Virus record (IMG/VR): IMGVR_UViG_3300043119_000065
Location: 1-46,580 of that record
Length of the DNA: 46,580 nt
Strand: one strand, 5' to 3'
Source of the DNA: a virus
In this document: positions 33,362-39,284 of the stretch, in pieces
Layout: each line of letters opens with the position of its first letter
How positions within the stretch are numbered: position 1 is the stretch's first letter
The notes under the pieces: generated by a model
Databases searched by the model: none
Told to the model about the DNA's origin: nothing
The model's input: only the letters and a program-made list of their open reading frames with translations
Position numbers and translations under genes: made by a program

Positions 33362-33386
33362 CAACTACTACCGAATCACCTATATA
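33358..33386 (+). promoter_or_regulatory. Second rightward early promoter (CTACCGAATCA family)
   Basis: TTGACA (33358-33363), a 17-base spacer and TATATA (33381-33386). The spacer contains CTACCGAATCA at the same place as in the promoter at 32132. The -35 box overlaps the stop of the previous gene. It would boost the paralogue cluster downstream. Confidence 0.75.
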
Positions 33387-33421
33387 GATCATAAGCGAAC
33401 ACAGAAACAAGGAGACACGCT

Positions 33422-33676
33422 ATGCTTACTATCCAGATGGTCAAAGACCTTATCGAAAAGAAAGACACCAAGATTGCCACTGTTACCTTCATCAAGGCTG
33501 ATGGGTCCACACGGGTCGTGAATGGCCTGTTCAAGCCCACCAGCAAGATGGTAGGGTCTGATCGTGGTCTGGCTCAAGGTGAGGCTATGAAGGCCCGTGG
33601 GCAGGTGCCTATCTGGTCTTTGCAAGAGAAGTCGTGGAAGTCGTTCATGTTGGATAAAGTAATGGAGATTAAATGA
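33422..33676 (+). CDS. Hypothetical protein with small beta-barrel core
   Basis: The 84-residue basic protein (IATVTFIKADGSTRVVNGLF, SLQEKSWKSFMLDKVMEI) has a strand-turn-strand start like small nucleic acid-binding barrels. AAGGAGA lies upstream of the ATG. The stop overlaps the next start. Function unknown. Confidence 0.65.
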   Translation: MLTIQMVKDLIEKKDTKIATVTFIKADGSTRVVNGLFKPTSKMVGSDRGLAQGEAMKARGQVPIWSLQEKSWKSFMLDKVMEIK

Positions 33677-33897
33677 TGGAAGCCTACGAACTGTGGAATC
33701 TTTACACTGGAACGCACACTTACTTTAAGGGAAAGCCCTCTGTAGATCAAATACAAGAGTTGTTTGAAAACCTATCTTTTAATGACGCAATGATTGTCTT
33801 GAATGAAGGCAGGCTTGTTGATGAAAGGGTAGGTGATACAGTGTTAATTCTGGAATCATTTACTCTGGTTGATGGCAAACACAAGGAGATTAAATAA
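33673..33897 (+). CDS. Small paralogue 1 (YELWN...GKPSVDQIQEL family)
   Basis: The 74-residue acidic protein shares YELWN, YFKGKPSVDQIQELFENL and TLVDGKHK with the proteins encoded at 34235 and 34460. The family looks like a small alpha-beta fold with a beta hairpin, a helix and a final strand. Function unknown. ATG 33673 and ATG 33676 are both possible starts. Confidence 0.7.
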   Translation: MMEAYELWNLYTGTHTYFKGKPSVDQIQELFENLSFNDAMIVLNEGRLVDERVGDTVLILESFTLVDGKHKEIK

Positions 33898-34229
33898 TGA
33901 CTGACTTCGATGTAACAACGAACCGCATCCCGTTTGATCTGCTGACTGAGGATGAACGGGCGGCGCTGAAATCATGGCCGCACGGGTGGGCCTATTTTAC
34001 CGTAAATGGGTGGGCGGAAATTAACCCTAAGTGGGCGGGTAGTGTTGTCTACCGTGGCAAGCCTGCGCCTGTGGTAGTGTCCCATTGGTTTAATGTTTAC
34101 CCAACGGGTGGTTCTGTCGCATACAAATCCCGCAAGGCTTCCGATGTTGCAGCGGACCCTGACCGCATCGCAGTCCTACGCATCGACACCTGCAACGGCG
34201 TCTCAACAGCACACCTAGAAGGGGTATAA
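33897..34229 (+). CDS. Hypothetical protein, GC-rich
   Basis: The 110-residue protein (IPFDLLTEDERAALKSWPHG, INPKWAGSVVYRGKPAPVVV) is encoded at about 60% GC, far above the flanking paralogues near 40%. It sits between two paralogues and was probably acquired later from a GC-rich source. Function unknown. Confidence 0.7.
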   Translation: MTDFDVTTNRIPFDLLTEDERAALKSWPHGWAYFTVNGWAEINPKWAGSVVYRGKPAPVVVSHWFNVYPTGGSVAYKSRKASDVAADPDRIAVLRIDTCNGVSTAHLEGV

Positions 34230-34234
34230 CGGAA

Positions 34235-34456
34235 ATGCAAGTCTACGAACTGTGGAACACTAACGCTGGAACCTTTTGTTACTTTAATGGGAAACCTTCT
34301 GTAGAGCAAATCCAAGAACTGTGCGAAGGTTTGTCTGACGAAGAAGTAAGAGTAATCATGGATGAAGGTATGCTTCTTGATAAAAGCATTGGCTACATAG
34401 AAGTTCTTCTGAAACCAATCATTCTGGTTGATGGCAAACACAAGCAAGAGGGTTAA
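34235..34456 (+). CDS. Small paralogue 2 (YELWN...GKPSVEQIQEL family)
   Basis: The 73-residue protein aligns over its full length with the paralogue at 33673: YELWN, then GKPSVEQIQELCEGLSDEE, EGMLLDKSIG and LVDGKHKQ. It has the lower GC of the older early region. Function unknown. Confidence 0.7.
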   Translation: MQVYELWNTNAGTFCYFNGKPSVEQIQELCEGLSDEEVRVIMDEGMLLDKSIGYIEVLLKPIILVDGKHKQEG

Positions 34457-34459
34457 ATA

Positions 34460-34693
34460 ATGCAAGTCTATGAACTTGACTGCTGGTCCTTGGATGAAGA
34501 AAATCATTGGTTCTTCTACGGTAAGCCCTCAGAAGCACAGATTAACCGCTGTCTGGCTGAGTTTGGTATTATAGAGGGTCCAATCAAAGAGGGGTTTAAC
34601 ACAACTGAAATCCCAGATACTTATGTTATCCTAAAGACAATCTTTGTGCAGGATGGTGAACACGATCTTGCTGGCCCTATGCCTGTCCTATAA
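34460..34693 (+). CDS. Small paralogue 3, divergent
   Basis: The 77-residue protein keeps MQVYEL, FYGKPSEAQINRCLAEF and a final VQDGEHD, the same framework as the two upstream paralogues, but has diverged between. The gene starts three bases after its neighbour. Function unknown. Confidence 0.65.
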   Translation: MQVYELDCWSLDEENHWFFYGKPSEAQINRCLAEFGIIEGPIKEGFNTTEIPDTYVILKTIFVQDGEHDLAGPMPVL

Positions 34694-34708
34694 CCAGAGG
34701 AGAATGAA

Positions 34709-35050
34709 ATGACTGATATTCTATTGATCGCCAAAATTTGCCATGATGCAAACCGCGAATACTGCGCCCTAAATGATGACCACAGCCAAGTTATGTGGTT
34801 TTCTGCACCCGACTGGCAACGCGACAGTGCCATCGACGGCGTTAAACACGCGCTGAAATACCCAGAAGCCGGCCCAGAAGACAGCCATCAGAATTGGTGG
34901 GCGGGCAAGATCGCTGACGGCTGGGTGTATGGCGAGGTCAAAGACCCCGTGGCCAAGACGCACCCCTGCATGGTGCCATATGACCAACTGCCAGAGTTTC
35001 AGCGCAAGAAGGACGCGCTGTTCTTGGCCATCGTGAGGGCATTAGCATGA
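34709..35050 (+). CDS. RyR-domain protein
   Basis: The 113-residue protein carries a Ryanodine-receptor (RyR) repeat: PEDSHQNWWAGKIADGWVYG followed by VKDPVAKTHPCMVPYDQLP and QRKKDALFLAIVRAL. Such domains occur in phage and bacterial proteins and are thought to be ligand-binding modules. The gene is GC-rich (about 60%), overlaps the Lar-like gene by four bases and has a good AGAGGAG ribosome site. Confidence 0.8.
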   Translation: MTDILLIAKICHDANREYCALNDDHSQVMWFSAPDWQRDSAIDGVKHALKYPEAGPEDSHQNWWAGKIADGWVYGEVKDPVAKTHPCMVPYDQLPEFQRKKDALFLAIVRALA

Positions 35051-35364
35051 CCGCACCTGACCTAAAACCCTGCCCGTTCTGTGGTGGGGACAAGAACGTG
35101 ATCTGCAAGACCGACTATGATGGCCGGGATGCTTATGCTGTGTCCTGCCGATACCATGAATGTCATGGGGCAATCTTTACGTTGGGTTATGGCTATTTTT
35201 CCAACAAGGATGACGCCATCGCCGCATGGAACACCCGTGCTGTTGATCCCGCCGCCATCCGTGAAGCTGCGCTGCGTGAGGCTGCGGCAGTGGCGTGGAT
35301 TTATGGATATGAGTTCACCGATGTTGTGCAGGAACGCATCCTTGCCCTGATTGGAGAGAATTAA
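35047..35364 (+). CDS. Lar-like restriction alleviation protein
   Basis: The N-terminal half has LKPCPFCGG, SCRYHECHG and DDAIAAWNTRA, the zinc-ribbon layout of the Lar restriction alleviation family, which in the Rac prophage modulates type I restriction. The C-terminal half is an extra Ala-rich helix. The gene is GC-rich. It may help the phage survive host restriction together with the methyltransferase. Confidence 0.75.
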   Translation: MTAPDLKPCPFCGGDKNVICKTDYDGRDAYAVSCRYHECHGAIFTLGYGYFSNKDDAIAAWNTRAVDPAAIREAALREAAAVAWIYGYEFTDVVQERILALIGEN

Positions 35365-35709
35365 ATGACTGATGAAGAACTGATCAAGGCGCTGCGGGAT
35401 GCGGACGCCTACAATCGAAAGCACTACGTCCGTGACCCGTTGCACACAGATGCCGCCGACCGCATTGAACAGTTAGTGGCAGAAGTAAAGGAATGGCACA
35501 GCGAGTCACTGGCTTGGATTGAAAAGTGGGGATTGGCAGTAAAAGATCGTAACACCGCAGAAGCCAAGCTAGCTAAGGCTGTAGAGGCGTTGCGGTATAT
35601 GACTCATCCAAAACTTGACGAGAGTGGGAAACTCTTAGTTTGGATGAATGAAAAAGAAATGCGTAAAGCCGCTAAAGCCGTGCTGGCTGAACTGGAGAAA
35701 ACAGAATGA
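35365..35709 (+). CDS. Hypothetical helical protein
   Basis: The 114-residue protein (TDEELIKALRDADAYNRKHY, DAADRIEQLVAEVKEWHSES) is helical and resembles small coiled-coil phage proteins often found beside Lar-like genes. Its first 100 bases are GC-rich and the last part falls back to the local level, so it marks the edge of the island. Confidence 0.65.
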   Translation: MTDEELIKALRDADAYNRKHYVRDPLHTDAADRIEQLVAEVKEWHSESLAWIEKWGLAVKDRNTAEAKLAKAVEALRYMTHPKLDESGKLLVWMNEKEMRKAAKAVLAELEKTE

Positions 35710-36056
35710 TCCTATCAGCATTGTGCCTTGCAGCTAACCTTTACTTTGAGGCTAGGGGTGAGCCTATCGACGGACAAGTCCTAGTGGGTGAAGTTACTAT
35801 GAACCGTGGTGAGGACATCTGTAAAACAGTCTTCAAGAAGGGACAATTTAGCTGGACTAATGACAAGAACTTAGCTATAGATGACCCACAGGCGTTCTTG
35901 ACTGCATACACCCTAGCATATGAATTACTGGATGATGGTTGTATCTTGTGTAGTGATGCTACCTTCTATCATAACAAGACGGTTAAACCTTACTGGGCTA
36001 AACACATGGTCCTGTTGGGTAGTTATGGCAATCATGTGTTCTATAGGGAAGGATAA
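35706..36056 (+). CDS. SleB-like cell wall hydrolase
   Basis: The 116-residue protein has the SleB pattern: LYFEARGEP with the catalytic Glu near residue 15, QVLVGEVTMNR, CKTVFKKGQFSW and ATFYHNKTVKPYWAKHM...GNHVFYR. It is a lytic transglycosylase or amidase-like family acting on peptidoglycan. It lies among early genes, far from the lysis cassette, so its role may not be final lysis. Confidence 0.82.
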   Translation: MILSALCLAANLYFEARGEPIDGQVLVGEVTMNRGEDICKTVFKKGQFSWTNDKNLAIDDPQAFLTAYTLAYELLDDGCILCSDATFYHNKTVKPYWAKHMVLLGSYGNHVFYREG

Positions 36057-36059
36057 ACT

Positions 36060-36281
36060 ATGAGTGACCCTGAAGTGCATCCAGCAGGAACTGCTCGTTG
36101 GATTACTATGATGGCAAAAGAGAACCACGAACTTAACCTTCTGCTAGATGAATTGTGGTATGCAGCAAATAATGTGGTTCATCAAGACCTAAAACCAGAA
36201 TACGAAGGCAAGTATAAAACCTTGCGAGAGGATATTGCGGAACTTGGTCATGTCTTGAGAAAAATAGAAGGTAGCCGATGA
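36060..36281 (+). CDS. Hypothetical protein
   Basis: This 73-residue protein is helical (MMAKENHELNLLLDELWYAA, TLREDIAELGHVLRKIE) and overlaps the next gene by four bases. Not recognised. Confidence 0.6.
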   Translation: MSDPEVHPAGTARWITMMAKENHELNLLLDELWYAANNVVHQDLKPEYEGKYKTLREDIAELGHVLRKIEGSR

Positions 36282-36451
36282 AAGAACCATTCCCAAATGT
36301 TATCAGTGTATTTCGCCAAGATCGGAAACAGACATGGGGAGATGTTATAGACAATAACCCAGAAGATCGAAAAGAATACATCCGTAAAGACTTGTATGAT
36401 GAACTAAAAGAAAAACTGGCCCAGCGCCTGTGGGGTGGTTGGTGTGAATGA
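36278..36451 (+). CDS. Small hypothetical protein, 57 residues
   Basis: The frame starts at ATG 36278 (ATGA overlap with the previous stop) and ends at TGA 36449-36451, overlapping the next ATG. The product is charged and helical (KEYIRKDLYDELKEKLAQRL). The double overlap supports translation. Not recognised. Confidence 0.6.
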   Translation: MKEPFPNVISVFRQDRKQTWGDVIDNNPEDRKEYIRKDLYDELKEKLAQRLWGGWCE

Positions 36452-36666
36452 CTAGCATCTTAGGTTACTTACATAGAGTTTTTGTTGCTCTGAGTGTCTT
36501 GATTAATGTTCTACTAGGCGGTAGTAACAATCAGACATTCAGCGCAAGGAACTATGACTGGCAGCGTAGGGGATACCCTAACATGGTAAAACCTATTGAC
36601 TTCCTGTTCGGAAAAGAGCATTGTATGGAATGTTGGGTGTATTGGAAAGTGAGAAAGAAATGGTAG
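36448..36666 (+). CDS. Small membrane-associated conserved phage protein
   Basis: This 72-residue protein has a hydrophobic start (ILGYLHRVFVALSVLINVLLGG) followed by NNQTFSARNYDWQR and a Cys pair (CMEC) near the end. The NQTFSARNYDWQ pattern recurs in phages as an uncharacterised protein. It overlaps genes on both sides. Confidence 0.65.
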   Translation: MTSILGYLHRVFVALSVLINVLLGGSNNQTFSARNYDWQRRGYPNMVKPIDFLFGKEHCMECWVYWKVRKKW

Positions 36667-36761
36667 ACTTCTTATTGAGTTTTCTTGTTGGCTTTGGCCT
36701 TGGTTTTACAGTAACAACAGTTGTCATGGTCTTATTCAATAAGTGGGGGAAGAAATGGTAA
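36660..36761 (+). CDS. Tiny membrane protein, 33 residues
   Basis: The frame encodes one transmembrane span (FLLSFLVGFGLGFTVTTVVM) with a basic tail (NKWGKKW). It overlaps the previous stop and the next start, in a string of coupled small genes. Expression is likely from context but unproven. Confidence 0.5.
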   Translation: MVDFLLSFLVGFGLGFTVTTVVMVLFNKWGKKW

Positions 36762-36898
36762 GCCATAGTCTAGAGCAACACCTAAAAGAACTTGGTATCT
36801 TTCTAGAGAAGAAACCTTCTGTTAGCTATCGTATCGACCCGATGAAGATACCCTTTAATGACCCCCGTGACCCTATAACTGGAGAGGTTCCATTCTGA
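36755..36898 (+). CDS. Small hypothetical protein, 47 residues
   Basis: The frame runs from ATG 36755 to TGA 36896-36898 and overlaps both neighbours. The product has a helical start (HSLEQHLKELGIFLEKK) and a Pro and Asp-rich end (PFNDPRDPITGEVPF). Not recognised. Confidence 0.5.
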   Translation: MVSHSLEQHLKELGIFLEKKPSVSYRIDPMKIPFNDPRDPITGEVPF

Positions 36899-37020
36899 TG
36901 ACAATGATTACATTTATACTCGAGGTTATGGTATTAACTCTAATTCAATGTGCTGGTGTTGTTACAGTATTTGTAACACTCACTGTCACACACAATCTTT
37001 GGAGGAATTTGTGGAAATGA
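36898..37020 (+). CDS. Tiny membrane protein, 40 residues
   Basis: The frame encodes a hydrophobic peptide (ITFILEVMVLTLIQCAGVVT) with a short basic end. It starts in an overlap with the previous stop and ends by overlapping the thyX start. A second tiny membrane protein in the same string. Not recognised. Confidence 0.5.
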   Translation: MTMITFILEVMVLTLIQCAGVVTVFVTLTVTHNLWRNLWK

Positions 37021-37790
37021 TTACAGCACCGCAAAGCGGTCAAACGGCTATCGCCGCTACATATGATGACCACATGGGTTCAGACCTCAGTGTCGTTAAC
37101 AAAGCACGGGTATCCTTTGGTAAGAAATCTAATTGGGCTAATGCAGACGAAGAGTTCATAATGGTTGAACATTATGGTGGGATGATTAGGGTTAAAAACC
37201 CTAGGTTTGTAGGTGTCCTATCAAACAAAGATGCTAAACTAATCAAATACTTGGCAGAACATAAGCATTTCTCTCCATTTGGTCATGCCTTTGCATCCTT
37301 CCATGTGAAAGCACCTATCTTTGTGGCACGACAACTGGTAAAGCATAAGTTCCTGCGTTGGAATGAAATCAGTCGTCGTTACGTTGATGACGAACCTGAG
37401 TTCTATACACCAGAGGTATGGCGTGGACGTAGTGAAAACAAAAAGCAAGGGTCTTCTGGGGTTATTGATATGTCGGATAGGTTTGTGTGGGGGGATGTCT
37501 CAGATAACCTAACTGGTGTTCTTGAGTGGCACAGGGAAGACTTACTCAGCTTATACAACCAGATGATTGAAGCTAAGGTTGCACCTGAGCAAGCCCGTAT
37601 GGTCCTGCCCCAATCGACAATGACTGAATGGTTTTGGTCAGGATCACTTGACGCTCTAGCTGATATGTGTAAGCTACGCTGCAAGGAAGACACTCAGTAT
37701 GAAACACGGCTGGTAGCAGATCAGATCAGTGTTAAGATGAAACAGCTATTTCCAGTTAGTTGGATGGCATTAGTAAGAGAACAAACATAA
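37017..37790 (+). CDS. thyX: Flavin-dependent thymidylate synthase
   Basis: The 257-residue enzyme contains the ThyX signature region ARQLVKHKFLRWNEISRRYV and ARMVLPQSTMTEWFWSGSLD. It methylates dUMP using folate and FAD and supplies dTMP for replication. GGAGG at 37001-37005 is 11 bases from ATG 37017; GTG 37011 is a possible earlier start at better spacing. The much longer frame to 36948 is rejected because it starts with a Cys-rich segment inside the small upstream gene. Confidence 0.88.
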   Translation: MITAPQSGQTAIAATYDDHMGSDLSVVNKARVSFGKKSNWANADEEFIMVEHYGGMIRVKNPRFVGVLSNKDAKLIKYLAEHKHFSPFGHAFASFHVKAPIFVARQLVKHKFLRWNEISRRYVDDEPEFYTPEVWRGRSENKKQGSSGVIDMSDRFVWGDVSDNLTGVLEWHREDLLSLYNQMIEAKVAPEQARMVLPQSTMTEWFWSGSLDALADMCKLRCKEDTQYETRLVADQISVKMKQLFPVSWMALVREQT

Positions 37791-37999
37791 TGAAAGAAGC
37801 ATGGACTGGGCTGTCAAACGAACAAAAGGCTGAGATTGCCATTGAACTTCTGAGTGAGTTAATTAAAGATGCAGAAGGACATATTGATCAATATGATGAT
37901 TACTCAGACGATATGACAAAAAAGAGCCTTAAGCGTATGAAATACACTCGGAGTTTTCTTGGGGCTTACTATGGTCTTTACTATGGACATGAAAAATAG
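37790..37999 (+). CDS. Hypothetical protein
   Basis: The 69-residue protein starts in a TAATG overlap with thyX. It has an acidic helical start (LSNEQKAEIAIELLSELIKD) and a Tyr-rich end (GAYYGLYYGHEK). Not recognised. Confidence 0.6.
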   Translation: MKEAWTGLSNEQKAEIAIELLSELIKDAEGHIDQYDDYSDDMTKKSLKRMKYTRSFLGAYYGLYYGHEK

Positions 38000-38009
38000 G
38001 AGAACGATA

Positions 38010-38579
38010 ATGATGGATGAAACTTTGGTAAATAAATTGGTGTCTACTATCTATAATTCAGACTTGGCAGACGATCTTCTTGTCTTAAAACTTGAAGACG
38101 AACTTAATAGTCTAGTAGAGGACATTATTAAATTAGGTGGAAAGTCTGCCTTAAAAGACTATGATAAGGAAGACTTAAAACACTATATTGAAAACTGCCA
38201 TGCTCTAATTACAGTCTTAAAATACCACACTACCAAAGAATACACGCATTACATTGAGTTTCTTGTTGATTATGAAGACCTGCTAAAAAATGATAATGAC
38301 AGCAAAGAGCAAAATGTTAATCTAGACCTTGAGGAAGCACTCTATTGTGCCAAAATTGGTCTAGAAGTTCTCCTTTATTGTAATCTTGCTGACATCCCTA
38401 CGACTGAACTACCAGAACTCATCCGATTGCGTGGTGAATACTTGAAACAAGAGCCAGATACTGAGGATAACTATTTTAGTAATATCCCTGAACCAAACGA
38501 AGAAATGAAGAAGATGCGGGAAGAATATGTTGCTGTTCGTAAGGCACAAGCCGAAAAGTCTGGGTATGAACATGGGTGA
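38010..38579 (+). CDS. Hypothetical acidic helical protein
   Basis: The 189-residue acidic protein starts at ATG 38010 with AGGAG 7 bases upstream. It is helical (LEDELNSLVEDIIKLGGKSA, HYIEFLVDYEDLL). Its last 14 bases overlap the sigma factor gene, so the two are probably coupled. A regulator of the sigma factor is possible but unsupported. Confidence 0.6.
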   Translation: MMDETLVNKLVSTIYNSDLADDLLVLKLEDELNSLVEDIIKLGGKSALKDYDKEDLKHYIENCHALITVLKYHTTKEYTHYIEFLVDYEDLLKNDNDSKEQNVNLDLEEALYCAKIGLEVLLYCNLADIPTTELPELIRLRGEYLKQEPDTEDNYFSNIPEPNEEMKKMREEYVAVRKAQAEKSGYEHG

Positions 38580-39153
38580 ACCCGCAGCAGACTTTACCAC
38601 CCTCTGCAAGTCTCTAGCCCGCCGCTATCGGAATACACAGCAGTTTGACGATCTGGTGAGCGAAGGTGTCCTTGCCTGTTATGAAGCATTGGTTGAGGGG
38701 AAGACCACCCCCTCAGACTTCACAGGAGCCGCTCGTAGGGCCATGAACGACTATATCAACGTGAAGACCAAGGCTGTCTCTATCCCCACTGGTGGCAGTG
38801 CTAAGGCTGTTTCTAAGGCCATGTCGTCGGAGACTGAACTTGAATCTCTTACGGGGATGTCAGATGGAACCTTGCTAAGTTTTGTTCAAGCTATGTCGAA
38901 CCTAACAGAAAGTGTGACAGATGACACAGCCTTTACTGTCGATCATGCTATCCTGTTCGAGGAAAAAGAGTATCAAGCCCATGTCATGTCAGTTGCAAAA
39001 AAGATACTGTCCCCAACAGAAATGCAAATTATTGAAATGCGATACTTTCAAGACCTGACACAAGATGAAGTAGCAGACTGCCTAGAAGCAAACAAAATGT
39101 GGGTATCCCGCCATGAAAAAGATGCTCTCGTTAAGTTGCGAAAGATTCTGTAA
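38566..39153 (+). CDS. RNA polymerase sigma factor
   Basis: The 195-residue protein has region 2-like helices (LARRYRNTQQFDDLVSEGVL, then ARRAMNDYINVKTKAV) and a C-terminal region 4-like helix-turn-helix (LSPTEMQIIEMRYFQDLTQD, EVADCLEANKMWVSRHEKDA). This is the layout of group 3 or ECF-like sigma factors. The ATG at 38566 lies in the end of the previous gene. It directly precedes one copy of the repeated phage promoter, so it is a good candidate to read that promoter family. Confidence 0.78.
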   Translation: MNMGEPAADFTTLCKSLARRYRNTQQFDDLVSEGVLACYEALVEGKTTPSDFTGAARRAMNDYINVKTKAVSIPTGGSAKAVSKAMSSETELESLTGMSDGTLLSFVQAMSNLTESVTDDTAFTVDHAILFEEKEYQAHVMSVAKKILSPTEMQIIEMRYFQDLTQDEVADCLEANKMWVSRHEKDALVKLRKIL

Positions 39154-39165
39154 CAATTCGTGATG

Positions 39166-39194
39166 TTACAAGGTCTGAAAAAAGGTCTTATAAG
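39166..39194 (+). promoter_or_regulatory. Rightward promoter, copy B of the AAAAAAGGTCT family
   Basis: TTACAA (39166-39171), a 17-base spacer ending AAAAAAGGTCT, and TATAAG (39189-39194). It lies just after the sigma factor gene and drives the primase-helicase and downstream replication genes. Confidence 0.7.
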
Positions 39195-39220
39195 CAAGAG
39201 TGATACCTACTACAGTTTGA

Positions 39221-39275
39221 ACTATAGTTTCATAACTCAGCTAGGTTGAGAAACAGAAGTATATACTATAGTATA
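39221..39275 (+). promoter_or_regulatory. Leader element with ACTATAGT palindromes before primase-helicase
   Basis: ACTATAGTTTC, AACTCAGCTAGGTT (39234-39247) and the 14-bp palindrome TATACTATAGTATA (39262-39275) occur in the same order as in the late leader at 29078-29176 when both are read from their promoters. The palindrome ends 1 base before the AGGAGA ribosome site of the next gene, so a bound protein could block translation or transcription. Confidence 0.6.
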
Positions 39276-39284
39276 GGAGACTAG

